35,048 bases of DNA from an uncultured Deferribacteres bacterium (GCA_913009825.1 CAJVYQ010000058.1:1-35048), one strand, 5' to 3'. Counted from the first letter of the stretch, positions 18,116-26,585 are shown. A program made the numbers and translations. The notes: generated by a model not told the origin, from the letters alone.

Positions 18116-18217
18116 AAATATTTTATCAATTATTTACTGACGGATGAAAGAAAACATGTTGAGTTGTTGGATCGTTTAAATGAGATCAAAAAGGGAATGT
18201 ATCCATACATTTCGTAA
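18116..18217 (+). pseudogene. Detached fourth helix of the ferritin-like gene
   Basis: Right after the element the frame of the 17488 gene resumes and reads for 31 more residues to TAA at 18215-18217. It includes LLTDERKHVELLDRL, the DExxH-type helix missing from the truncated protein. No start codon or ribosome-binding site serves it, so it is a remnant. Confidence 0.8.
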
Positions 18218-18246
18218 GCAGTGTGATTTAATAAAGGGATGTTAAA

Positions 18247-19938
18247 ATGCCGGTTGTAGTGAAGAAAAAGAAGAAAATAAAAAGAGGTTTAGGATCGCGG
18301 GCTGGGGTGTCTTCCCGGGAACAATCACCGTACCGTCCATACCATGTTGAAAGATTGGCGTCCTGTATTGATGGATGTCCGCAGGGAACCAATATCCGCG
18401 GCGCGTTGGTGGAAGTACAGCTTGCGGAGAAGCATGAAAAAAGTTATGACCAGGCGTTTGAAGATGCCTGGCGCATCTGGACGGAAACCAATCCGATGCC
18501 GGCAGTTCTGGGACGGGTATGTCCTCATCCCTGTGAATCCGCTTGTAACCGGAAAGAGAAAGACGGCGCGGTAAGCATCAACGCTTTTGAGCGATTTTTG
18601 GGCGATTTTGCGCTGGAAAAGGGGTGCCAATTTACCAAAGAAAGCGATGAAAATTATTCAGAGAAGGTTGCAATCATTGGTGCGGGACCCGCCGGTTTGA
18701 CTTGCGCTTATCATTTGGCCAGGAAAGGGTACAAGCCAACTATTTTTGAATCTATGCCGAAACCGGGGGGGATGTTGCGCTACGGTATTCCCGCCTACCG
18801 TCTATCAAGAAAGGTTCTGGATGCGGAAATTAACCGGATTTTGGCTCTTGACATCAAATTGAAATGTGACATTACGGTTGGCAAAGATGTGGGCTTAGAA
18901 GATTTGCGCAAAGAATATGACGCTGTTTTTGTGGGCATTGGCGCCTGGAAAGGTCTGGTGCTGCACATCGACGGTGAAGATGCGGAAAATGTTTACAACG
19001 GAATTGATTTCCTTGCCCGCGCCAATGAGGGTGAAAAGATTGATATCGGTGACAAAGTACTCGTTGTCGGCGGCGGCGATACAGCCATCGATGCCGCACG
19101 GATCTCCAGGCGCCTGGGCGCGGATGTAACCGTTGTTTACCGCCGCACCCGCACCGAAATGCCGGCCATTGAAGAAGAAATTGAAGGTGCGCTGGAAGAA
19201 AAGATCAATATTGAATATTTGGTCGCGCCGGTGAAAATCATAAAAAATGGCAATAAAGCCGCAAAAATGATCTGCCGGCGCATGGAATTGGGCGAACCGG
19301 ATGAGTCCGGCAGACGCCGCCCTGTACCCATAACGGATACCGAATTTGAAATGGATTGCACGGCGGTTATTGCCGCTATCAGCCAAAATCCCAAATTAGA
19401 TGGCCTGGATGAACTTTCAGATGATGGCAGATGGATCGGTGCGGACAAAGAAACCTATGCTGCCAAACTGGAAAATGTCTTTGCCGGTGGCGATGCTTTT
19501 GAATTGGGCCTGGTGACTATCGCAAATGCCCAGGGTAGAAAAGCCGCCGATATTTTACATTACCGGTTCCGCGGGCTGGATATCCCCACCAATGGTAAGA
19601 TGGAAATTATTTCTCATGAAAAAGTAATGCTGCATTGGTACGAGGATAAACCGCGCAATGAACGGGAAATGGCGCCTGTGGCTGAAAGGTTCAGTGATCC
19701 CCAAAAAGAAATCCAGCAAGGATTGTCCACGGATCAGGCCATCGATGAAACCAAAAGATGTATGAGTTGCGGCCTTTGTTTCGAATGTGACAACTGCTGG
19801 AGTTATTGCCAGGATAATGCCGTTATTAAACCGTTACTGCCCGGTGAAAAATATGCCTTTAAAATGGAATTTTGCACCGGTTGTAAGAAGTGTGCGGAAA
19901 ATTGCCCCTGTGGCTACATTGAAATGCAATTGAAATAA
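18247..19938 (+). CDS. dsrL: DsrL-like NAD(P)H:acceptor oxidoreductase
   Basis: The 563-residue iron-sulfur flavoprotein is related to the small subunit of glutamate synthase. An N-terminal cysteine region (CIDGCPQG and CPHPCESACNR, residues 38-100) comes first, then the FAD motif GAGPAGLTCA near residue 143 and a second nucleotide-binding motif GGGDTAIDAAR near residue 276. Two C-terminal [4Fe-4S] motifs follow: CMSCGLCFECDNC, and CTGCKKCAENCPCGYIEM, whose CPCGYI ending is typical of DsrL. DsrL of sulfur oxidisers is longer (about 650 residues). The shorter form, from what I recall, matches the DsrL-2 type of some reducers and disproportionators. It would exchange electrons between NAD(P)H and DsrAB. 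dsrC follows after 55 bases. Confidence 0.85.
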   Translation: MPVVVKKKKKIKRGLGSRAGVSSREQSPYRPYHVERLASCIDGCPQGTNIRGALVEVQLAEKHEKSYDQAFEDAWRIWTETNPMPAVLGRVCPHPCESACNRKEKDGAVSINAFERFLGDFALEKGCQFTKESDENYSEKVAIIGAGPAGLTCAYHLARKGYKPTIFESMPKPGGMLRYGIPAYRLSRKVLDAEINRILALDIKLKCDITVGKDVGLEDLRKEYDAVFVGIGAWKGLVLHIDGEDAENVYNGIDFLARANEGEKIDIGDKVLVVGGGDTAIDAARISRRLGADVTVVYRRTRTEMPAIEEEIEGALEEKINIEYLVAPVKIIKNGNKAAKMICRRMELGEPDESGRRRPVPITDTEFEMDCTAVIAAISQNPKLDGLDELSDDGRWIGADKETYAAKLENVFAGGDAFELGLVTIANAQGRKAADILHYRFRGLDIPTNGKMEIISHEKVMLHWYEDKPRNEREMAPVAERFSDPQKEIQQGLSTDQAIDETKRCMSCGLCFECDNCWSYCQDNAVIKPLLPGEKYAFKMEFCTGCKKCAENCPCGYIEMQLK

Positions 19939-19993
19939 AATTAACCTGATAAAACGAGTGAATAACTAACGGTAAAAAAATATGGAGGTCAAA

Positions 19994-20311
19994 ATGCCTG
20001 TATTTGAATCTGGCGATGTAAAAGTTGATGTCGATGAAGACGGTTTCATGGAAGAACCGGATCAGTGGAACGAAGCGGTGGCCGCCGCTTTGGCAACCAC
20101 CGAAGGCGTGGATGAATTAACCGGGGAGCATTGGAAAGTGATTAATTACCTGCGTGATTATTATCAGCAATTCGGTATTGCTCCCATGGTCCGGAAACTG
20201 TGTAAACAAACCGGTTTTCCTTTGAAGCGCATTTATGAATTGTTTCCCTCCGGCCCGGCGAAAGGCGCCTGTAAAGTAGCCGGCCTGGCAAAACCGACCG
20301 GTTGCGTGTAA
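19994..20311 (+). CDS. dsrC: DsrC, sulfur-carrier co-substrate of DsrAB
   Basis: DsrC receives the sulfur from sulfite on DsrAB as a trisulfide bridging its two C-terminal cysteines, and is then re-reduced by DsrMKJOP. Both are present, C93 and the penultimate C104, separated by ten residues, so this is a true DsrC and not a TusE-type relative. The product has 105 residues. The frame is also open from an ATG at 19982, but that codon overlaps the ribosome-binding site GGAGGT (19984-19989) of the ATG at 19994. Confidence 0.96.
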   Translation: MPVFESGDVKVDVDEDGFMEEPDQWNEAVAAALATTEGVDELTGEHWKVINYLRDYYQQFGIAPMVRKLCKQTGFPLKRIYELFPSGPAKGACKVAGLAKPTGCV

Positions 20312-20344
20312 AAAATCCGGAAAAATCGGATACTTTTCATTTTG

Positions 20345-20480
20345 GGAACTATTCAGATCTGCTACATTAATAAACGACCATCATGCTTCGAGTCCGCTCA
20401 GCATGGCTAATTTAAGCCAGCCTGAGCGGAGTCGAAGGTTTCTTGGGCAATAAACGACAGGCATACCCGAATAGTTACGT
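20345..20480. repeat. Family-2 inverted-repeat element, copy G
   Basis: The ends are AACTATTCAG at 20347-20356 and GAATAGTTAC at 20469-20478, degenerate forms of the ends of copy F. The cargo differs: a hairpin with 22-base arms at 20386-20407 and 20416-20437 (CTTCGAGTCCGCTCAG and its complement, three mismatches). AATAAACGAC occurs directly repeated near 20370 and 20450. I see no clear target duplication. The element fills much of the 379-base gap between dsrC and the next gene. Confidence 0.65.
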
Positions 20481-20525
20481 TTTTTGTAAAAGTTTTGTGT
20501 TTGGGAAAGGCGGAGCTGTCGTTAG

Positions 20526-20571
20526 AACAATTGGGGAAGCTTCGCTTTCCAACCCTTAATTGTTGTTTTTT
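20526..20571 (+). terminator. Candidate terminator between dsrC and the dsrMKJOP unit
   Basis: AACAATT at 20526-20532 pairs with AATTGTT at 20558-20564. An inner stem, GGAAGC with GCTTTCC, sits in the loop, and a run of six T follows at 20566-20571. It could instead be another dispersed hairpin. Confidence 0.4.
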
Positions 20572-20690
20572 AACCGGAGTTTTCGAAAAAGTAAAAAGCT
20601 GATCCGGATGTGCATATTTATCTTCTCTGTTCCAACCTGATAAATGTATCGAAAATTTCCGGTTCGTTTAAATTAACCAAAAGAGAACAA

Positions 20691-21251
20691 ATGGAAAATC
20701 TTACTTACGTTTTAAAACAACAAAAATCCGAGATTTTGCAAAATTGGATCCAATCGATATTGACTTCTTATCCGTCAGGTGCGGTAAATTTTCTTAAAAA
20801 TCAAAAGGATCAATTTCAAAATCCGGTAGGTCAGACTGTTGTCCGGGAAGCGGAAGTGCTGTTGGAGCAGTTGCTGAGTAAAGCGGAGATGGAAAAGGTA
20901 AAGGTGTCGCTCGATAATATTATCCGTATCCGTGCTGTGCAGGATTTTTCTCCCTCTCAAGCGGTGGCTATTTTTTCGTCTCTGAAAAACATATTGATTG
21001 ATCTACTGGCAACGGAGCTGCAGGAAGAAAAATTACGCCGTGAATTTTTCCAACTGGAACGCAAGATCGATCAATTTGCACTGCTTGCATTTGAAATCTA
21101 TTCTCAATGCAGAGAAAAAATTTATAAGATTCGCTTGAAAGAAATAAAAAAATGGTCGGGAATTATAGTCGAAAAAGATAATGAATTTCTCGGGAGAGAA
21201 AATGATAATTATAAAAATCGATTAAACTCAAATGGAGGAAATGATTCATGA
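20691..21251 (+). CDS. RsbRD N-terminal-like helical protein upstream of dsrM
   Basis: The 186-residue protein begins with a helical domain (LKQQKSEILQNWIQSILTSYP and following) that resembles the N-terminal domain of RsbRD-type regulators, a globin-like sensor fold. No STAS or kinase domain follows, only a helical, charged tail. The frame is open from a GTG at 20610, but the ATG at 20691 fits the domain start and has AAGAG upstream. Its stop overlaps the dsrM start (ATGA at 21248-21251), which indicates translational coupling. From memory, similar genes precede dsrM in some sulfate reducers. A role in regulation or assembly of DsrMKJOP is inference. Confidence 0.65.
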   Translation: MENLTYVLKQQKSEILQNWIQSILTSYPSGAVNFLKNQKDQFQNPVGQTVVREAEVLLEQLLSKAEMEKVKVSLDNIIRIRAVQDFSPSQAVAIFSSLKNILIDLLATELQEEKLRREFFQLERKIDQFALLAFEIYSQCREKIYKIRLKEIKKWSGIIVEKDNEFLGRENDNYKNRLNSNGGNDS

Positions 21252-22240
21252 ACTCCGTTTTCGCTCTCATTGGCGTGCTGTTATTAATTCTGTCGGTTTT
21301 TTTAGGCGTTGGGGTGGCAAACCTGCATTTCCTCTTCGGTGTAATCATACCTTACGCGGCAATAGCATCCTTTTTGCCCGGCATTGTTTACCGGGTTCTG
21401 AAATGGGCCGCATCTCCTGTGCCGTTTCGCATCCCCACTACAACCGGACAACAAAAATCTTTGCCATGGATAAAAGAGAGTAAATTAGATAATCCCTCCA
21501 CCGCATTAGGGGTTATCGGCAGAATGGCGCTGGAAATACTTTTTTTCCGCTCCCTGTTCCGCAACACAAAAGCAGAACTTCGGAAAGGTCCCGTCTTGGT
21601 TTACGGATCTAGTAAATGGCTCTGGCTTGGCGGACTTGCCTTTCACTGGTCATTTTTGTATATTTTCCTCCGGCATTTTCGCTATTTTTCTGAACCGATC
21701 CCGGGATTTGTGCTTGCCATGCAATCGCTGGACGGATTTTTTCAAATCGGCCTCCCGGTTTTTTACGCCAGTGATTTTATTCTGATCGGTGCGCTTACTT
21801 ACCTGCTGATGCGGCGGTATGTAAATGCGCAGGTAAAATACATTTCACTTCTTTCCGATTATTTTCCACTTTTCCTTCTGCTGGCAATTGCCATATCCGG
21901 TGTGCTGATGCGCCATATTTACAAAGTAGATATTATCGAAGTGAAAGCACTGATCATGAGTTTATTGCAATTTAAACCGGTAATATCGGATAAAATTGGT
22001 GTGATCTTCTATATACATTTTTTTCTGGTGTGTACACTGTTTGCCTATTTTCCATTCAGTAAATTACTGCATGGCCCCGGTATTTTTCTCAGTCCTACAA
22101 GAAACTTGGCGAACAACAACCGGATGAAGAGACATGTAAATCCGTGGGATTATCCTGTTAAAGTCCACACTTATGAGGAATGGGAAGAAGAATTCAGAGA
22201 CAAGATTAAAGCATCCGGACTTCCACTGGAGAAGGAGTAA
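21248..22240 (+). CDS. dsrM: DsrM, membrane haem b subunit
   Basis: DsrM is the NarI-like cytochrome b of the DsrMKJOP complex. It exchanges electrons with the quinone pool and passes them to DsrK. The 330-residue chain has about five to six membrane segments. Histidines in or next to them are candidate haem ligands: GLAFHWSF, FLRHFRYF, LMRHIYK, YIHFFL and LLHGPG. The C-terminal tail is charged and cytoplasmic. It overlaps the preceding gene by 4 bases, and dsrK starts 3 bases after its stop. Confidence 0.94.
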   Translation: MNSVFALIGVLLLILSVFLGVGVANLHFLFGVIIPYAAIASFLPGIVYRVLKWAASPVPFRIPTTTGQQKSLPWIKESKLDNPSTALGVIGRMALEILFFRSLFRNTKAELRKGPVLVYGSSKWLWLGGLAFHWSFLYIFLRHFRYFSEPIPGFVLAMQSLDGFFQIGLPVFYASDFILIGALTYLLMRRYVNAQVKYISLLSDYFPLFLLLAIAISGVLMRHIYKVDIIEVKALIMSLLQFKPVISDKIGVIFYIHFFLVCTLFAYFPFSKLLHGPGIFLSPTRNLANNNRMKRHVNPWDYPVKVHTYEEWEEEFRDKIKASGLPLEKE

Positions 22241-22242
22241 CC

Positions 22243-23883
22243 ATGTCGGAAAAACACAGAAAACCGGAAGAAGTTGCCCAAATAGATTATCATCCGCCAA
22301 AAGAAAATTGGCTGGATAAGAAAACCGTGTTTAAAAAAGGCGCCTACAATTACGCGCCCGTACCAAAAAATTGGGAATATCTTGGTCTGCCCAACGCCAG
22401 AAAATGGCAGCCGATGGATGATGATTGGCAATTGCCGGAAAATTGGCGGGAAATTATTTTTGAGGGAATGCGGGAACGGTTGGAAAAATATCGTTCATTC
22501 CGGATTTTTATGGATATCTGCGTTCGCTGCGGAGCTTGTGCCGATAAATGCCATTTTTTCATCGGCTCCGGCGATCCCAAAAATATGCCGGTTTTGCGGG
22601 CGGAATTGCTGCGCTCTGTTTACCGCAGAGATTTTACCACTGCCGGAAAAATTATGGGAAAACTTGCCGGCGCCAGAGATCTTACTGTCGATGTGTTAAA
22701 AGAGTGGTTCTATTATTTTTACCAATGCACGGAATGCCGGCGTTGTTCTGTCTTTTGTCCATACGGTATCGATACCGCCGACATTACCATGATGGCCCGT
22801 GAACTGATGAATCTGATCGGCATCAGCATCGACTGGATTGTGACCCCGGTGGCAAACTGCTTTCGAACCGGTAATCACCTGGGTATTCAACCGCACGGAT
22901 TTGTAGACAGTATGGAATTTGCCGCCGATGAACTGGCCGAGCTTACCGGCATGCAGATCACACCTCCCATCAACAAAAAAGGTGCGGAGGTTCTGTTTGT
23001 CATCCCATCGGCAGACTATTTTGCTTCGCCCCATTATTACACCCTTTTGGGTTATATGCTGCTTTTTGAACATATCGGTTTGGATTACACATTCAGCGCT
23101 TACGCATCGGAAGGCGGCAATTTCGGTCTTTTTCATTCTCACGAAATGATGAAGAGATTGAATAATAAAATTTATTCCGAAGCAAAACGTCTCGGCGTAA
23201 AATGGATATTAGGCGGTGAATGCGGCCACATGTGGCGCGTGGTTCATCAATATATGGATACGGTCAGCGGTCCTGCCGACTTTTTAGAAGTCCCCGTTTC
23301 TCCCATCACCGGCACCAGGTTTGAAAATACCCGTTCTACCAAAATGGTTCATATCTGCGAATTTACGTCCGACCTGCTCTATCATAACAAATTGAAATTC
23401 GACAAGAGCCGCAACGATCACTGGAAAGTTACATTTCATGATTCCTGTAATCCGGCGCGGGCAATGGGGCTGATCGAGGAACCGCGGTATGTGATCAGGA
23501 ATTTTTGTAATCACTTCTATGAAATGCCGGAAAATACCATTAAGGAGCAAACTTTCTGTTGCGGCAGCGGCGCCGGTCTGGGCACCGATGAAAATTTTGA
23601 AATGAGAATGCGCGGCGGTTTGCCCAGAGCTAATGCAGTGAAGTATGTTCACGAAAAACATGGTGTGAATGTTTTGTCCTGTATTTGTGCTATCGATAAA
23701 GCCACGCTGCCGCCGCTGCTGGAATATTGGGTACCGGACGTTGAAGTGGCCGGTATTCATGAATTTGTCGGCAATGCACTGATTATGGACGGTGAAAAAG
23801 AACGGGATACCGATTTGCGCGGCGAACCGCTGATGAATAAAGCAACGGAACACGAGAAAAAAGTGGAAAAAATTAACAAGTAG
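22243..23883 (+). CDS. dsrK: DsrK, HdrD-like iron-sulfur subunit
   Basis: DsrK is the cytoplasmic, heterodisulfide-reductase-like subunit thought to reduce the DsrC trisulfide. The 546-residue protein has two ferredoxin motifs, C93/C96/C99/C103 and C162/C165/C168/C172. Two CCG-type regions follow. The first is around ECGHMWR near residue 328. The second runs from HDSCNPARAMG to FCCGSGAG with C439-C440, and includes a late CIC. These would bind the noncubane-type catalytic cluster. The ribosome-binding site GAAGGAG overlaps the end of dsrM. Confidence 0.95.
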   Translation: MSEKHRKPEEVAQIDYHPPKENWLDKKTVFKKGAYNYAPVPKNWEYLGLPNARKWQPMDDDWQLPENWREIIFEGMRERLEKYRSFRIFMDICVRCGACADKCHFFIGSGDPKNMPVLRAELLRSVYRRDFTTAGKIMGKLAGARDLTVDVLKEWFYYFYQCTECRRCSVFCPYGIDTADITMMARELMNLIGISIDWIVTPVANCFRTGNHLGIQPHGFVDSMEFAADELAELTGMQITPPINKKGAEVLFVIPSADYFASPHYYTLLGYMLLFEHIGLDYTFSAYASEGGNFGLFHSHEMMKRLNNKIYSEAKRLGVKWILGGECGHMWRVVHQYMDTVSGPADFLEVPVSPITGTRFENTRSTKMVHICEFTSDLLYHNKLKFDKSRNDHWKVTFHDSCNPARAMGLIEEPRYVIRNFCNHFYEMPENTIKEQTFCCGSGAGLGTDENFEMRMRGGLPRANAVKYVHEKHGVNVLSCICAIDKATLPPLLEYWVPDVEVAGIHEFVGNALIMDGEKERDTDLRGEPLMNKATEHEKKVEKINK

Positions 23884-23889
23884 GTCTGC

Positions 23890-23945
23890 TCAATAATTGT
23901 GGATTGATAATTGTAAATGGTGAATTTTAAATGGGTAACGGTTAA
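23890..23945. repeat. AT-rich word repeat between dsrK and dsrJ
   Basis: ATAATTGTGGATTGATAATTGTAAATGG contains imperfect repeats of a GATAATTGT-like unit. Similar text is common in spacers of unrelated environmental genomes, from memory. It is the only gap within dsrMKJOP larger than a few bases. Confidence 0.3.
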
Positions 23946-23978
23946 AAATAATAAGCCTAAAGAAAGGGAAATTTCCAA

Positions 23979-24371
23979 ATGAAAATTTATGACGGCGGGA
24001 AAATAATCTCCGGGCTTATCATCTTTTTGATCCTGGTTACATTTCCGGTTTGGTACTCTGTGGGCAGCGGTACTGCCGGCGCTAAACCGGAGCTAAAAAT
24101 CATCACGGAGGCAAAGCAGTGTGTTGCCCCTACCGATGTGATGCGGGATACCCACATGGAGATGCTGAATACGTGGCGGAATAAAGTAGTGCGAAATGAC
24201 GATCGTTTCTTTGTGGCGCCTGACGGCAAAAGATATGAAATGAGCCTTTCACGTACCTGCATGAAATGCCATGCCAACAAATCGGAATTTTGCGATCGCT
24301 GTCACAATTATGTCGGCGTGGATCCCTACTGTTGGAACTGTCATGTCGCGCCGAAGGAGGTAAAAAAATGA
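23979..24371 (+). CDS. dsrJ: DsrJ, periplasmic trihaem cytochrome c
   Basis: The 130-residue protein has an uncleaved-looking N-terminal membrane anchor (residues 9-30) and three CxxCH haem sites close together (CMKCH, CDRCH and CWNCH). C48, in KQCVAP, is at the place where DsrJ of Allochromatium has its unusual cysteine haem ligand. It would exchange electrons in the periplasm as part of DsrMKJOP. The stop overlaps the dsrO start by ATGA. Confidence 0.93.
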   Translation: MKIYDGGKIISGLIIFLILVTFPVWYSVGSGTAGAKPELKIITEAKQCVAPTDVMRDTHMEMLNTWRNKVVRNDDRFFVAPDGKRYEMSLSRTCMKCHANKSEFCDRCHNYVGVDPYCWNCHVAPKEVKK

Positions 24372-25141
24372 GTGTGGACAGAAGAAAATTTTTGAAACTT
24401 TCCGGACTCTCCGCGCTTGCCCTGACCGGCGGTAAACCGGCCGGTCTTTTTGCCCCAGCGGAACGCCGGCAGAATCATTCGTCCGGTGAAACTCAGAATG
24501 GAAAACGGTGGGCAATGGTGGTTGATCTGCGAAAATGTGTGCGGGAAAAAGGCTGCACCAAATGTATCGATGCCTGTCATGATGTCCATAATGTTCCCAA
24601 ATTTGATAACACCAAAGATGAGATAAAATGGATCTGGAAAGAAAATTATGAAAATGCTTTTGAAGCGGAAGGCGATGAGTTCGTAAAAGAAGGATTGCGG
24701 GAAATGCCGGTTCCGCTGCTCTGCAATCATTGCGACAATCCGCCCTGCGTCCGGGTGTGTCCTACAAAAGCCACATGGAAAAGGGAGGACGGCATTGTTA
24801 TGATGGATTGGCATCGCTGCATCGGATGCCGCTATTGCATGGCAGCGTGTCCCTACGGCTCCAGAAGTTTCAATTGGCGGGATCCGCGTCCTTTCATCAA
24901 AAATATTCATGAAGAATTCCCCACCAGAATGAGAGGGGTTGTTGAAAAATGTACCTTTTGTGATGAGCGGCTTGCGCGCGGACAATTGCCTGCCTGCGTA
25001 GAAGCATGCAATGCGAAAGCTCTTGTCTTTGGCGATTTGGAAGACCCGGAATCCGAAGTGCGTCGACTGCTTCACGACAATTTTTCAATCCGGCGAAAAC
25101 CCGCGCTGGGAACAAACCCCGAAGTTTACTATATCGTATGA
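24368..25141 (+). CDS. dsrO: DsrO, periplasmic Tat-exported ferredoxin subunit
   Basis: The 257-residue protein opens with a twin-arginine signal, DRRKFLKLSG (R5-R6), followed by a hydrophobic stretch. Four cysteine groups for [4Fe-4S] clusters follow: CVREKGCTKCIDAC, CNHCDNPPCVRVC, CIGCRYCMAAC, and CTFCDERL...CVEAC. This is the NrfC/HybA-type electron carrier of DsrMKJOP. The frame is open upstream to 24266, but the ATG at 24368 overlaps the dsrJ stop, follows AAGGAGG at 24355, and puts the Tat motif at the N terminus. Confidence 0.95.
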   Translation: MSVDRRKFLKLSGLSALALTGGKPAGLFAPAERRQNHSSGETQNGKRWAMVVDLRKCVREKGCTKCIDACHDVHNVPKFDNTKDEIKWIWKENYENAFEAEGDEFVKEGLREMPVPLLCNHCDNPPCVRVCPTKATWKREDGIVMMDWHRCIGCRYCMAACPYGSRSFNWRDPRPFIKNIHEEFPTRMRGVVEKCTFCDERLARGQLPACVEACNAKALVFGDLEDPESEVRRLLHDNFSIRRKPALGTNPEVYYIV

Positions 25142-25150
25142 GGTAACTAC

Positions 25151-26308
25151 ATGATTGAAAAAGCTCTTATTGGCGGCCGAAGATATTGGACATGGGTGAT
25201 CTTCTTACTTGTCGTCATCGGTATCGGTTTTTTGTTTTATTTACATCAATTCAGAGTCGGTCTTACGGTCACAGGGCTCAGCCGGGATGTAACCTGGGGT
25301 TTCTATATTGCGCAGTTTACTTTTCTTGTCGGTGTTGCCGCTTCTGCTGTGATAGTGGTGTTACCCTACTATCTGCACAACACCAAAGAATTCGGCAAAA
25401 TGACTATACTGGGCGAATTCCTTGCCATTCCTGCGGTGATCATGTGTATGCTCTTTATTTTTGTTGATATGGGACAGCCGTTTCGTATCATCAATGTGTT
25501 TCGTTATCCTACTTTTCATTCAATGATGTTTTGGGATACCATTGCCTTGGGCGGTTATCTGTTGCTGAATGTTATCATCAGCAGAATTACACTGGATTCC
25601 GAACGTAAATCCGTGCCGCCACCTAAATGGATTAAGCCGGTCATTTATCTTTCAATTCCATGGGCTGTCAGTATCCATACGGTCACTGCATTTCTGTATT
25701 CCGGTTTGGCCGCCCGTCCGTTCTGGCTGACCGCCGTGATGGCGCCCCGTTTTTTGGCATCCGCTTTCGCCGCCGGCCCGGCTTTGCTGATCCTGTTAAT
25801 CTTCATCCTGCGAAAATTTGCCAATTACGATGTGGGAAAAGCAGCAATTCAAAAATTAGCCGTCATTGTTTTGTATGCCATGCTTTTAAATGTATTTTTT
25901 ATTTTAATGGAACTTTTCACCGCATTCTACAGCCATATTCCGGAACATACAGCCCATTTTAAATATCTTTATTTTGGTCTGGAAGGAAAGACCGCTTTGG
26001 TTCCTTTCATGTGGATTTCTGCCGGGTTGGCCGTTATCTCCATTATTTTGCTGATTAACCCCAAAACCCGCAAACATGAAAATTGTTTGTTGATTGCCTG
26101 TATCGCCTTGTTTATCTCCATTTGGCTGGACAAAGGTTTGGGCATGGTGGTGACAGGTTTTATCCCTTCTGTTTTGGGCCGTGTGGTGGAATACACACCC
26201 ACATTTCCGGAGATCATGATTTCCGTAGGAGTTTATGGCATCGGCGCGTTATTGATTACCATTCTTTATAGAGTGGCGCTTTCAGTGAAAGGAGAAGTGC
26301 CGGGATAA
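25151..26308 (+). CDS. dsrP: DsrP, NrfD-like membrane subunit
   Basis: This is a 385-residue integral membrane protein with about ten hydrophobic segments. It belongs to the NrfD/PsrC family that handles quinol oxidation or quinone reduction without cofactors. It is the last gene of dsrMKJOP and pairs with DsrO. Recognisable blocks include the N-terminal GRRYWTWV and TWGFYIAQFTFLVGVAASA. It starts nine bases after the dsrO stop. A repeat element and then a terminator follow. Confidence 0.94.
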   Translation: MIEKALIGGRRYWTWVIFLLVVIGIGFLFYLHQFRVGLTVTGLSRDVTWGFYIAQFTFLVGVAASAVIVVLPYYLHNTKEFGKMTILGEFLAIPAVIMCMLFIFVDMGQPFRIINVFRYPTFHSMMFWDTIALGGYLLLNVIISRITLDSERKSVPPPKWIKPVIYLSIPWAVSIHTVTAFLYSGLAARPFWLTAVMAPRFLASAFAAGPALLILLIFILRKFANYDVGKAAIQKLAVIVLYAMLLNVFFILMELFTAFYSHIPEHTAHFKYLYFGLEGKTALVPFMWISAGLAVISIILLINPKTRKHENCLLIACIALFISIWLDKGLGMVVTGFIPSVLGRVVEYTPTFPEIMISVGVYGIGALLITILYRVALSVKGEVPG

Positions 26309-26375
26309 TTATTTTGCAGCGCCGCGGTCTGCTGTGATTCCGGTAGCATAAAGCAACAGAATGTGCTATTTTAAA

Positions 26376-26528
26376 CTAAATTGAGTGATTCTCAGTTTGA
26401 AACAACCACGCAACGAGTTTTGTCATTCTGCCTGCCCGACGAACCGCAGGCGGGAAAGAATCTTGTTGGTTTTGTGCACAAAACCAACAAGATTCCTGCG
26501 GAATGACACTATAATCGCTCAATTCAGG
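26376..26528 (+). repeat. Family-1 inverted-repeat element, copy C
   Basis: The copy is complete: CTAAATTGAGTGATT at 26376-26390 and AATCGCTCAATTCAGG at 26513-26528. The cargo is a long hairpin in which AATCTTGTTGGTTTTG pairs with CAAAACCAACAAGATT around GTGCA, and GTCATTC pairs with GAATGAC further out. It aligns gaplessly to copy A. With the terminator it accounts for most of the 335-base gap after dsrP. Confidence 0.85.
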
Positions 26529-26585
26529 AATAAGATAGTTTCATAAATCTGATTTTTCTGATGAACTTTCAGCAATCTTTTGTTT

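Noticed and set aside
24341-25075. A 244-codon open frame on the - strand inside dsrO
   Set aside because: It mirrors the codon pattern of dsrO; no start signal or family resemblance supports it.
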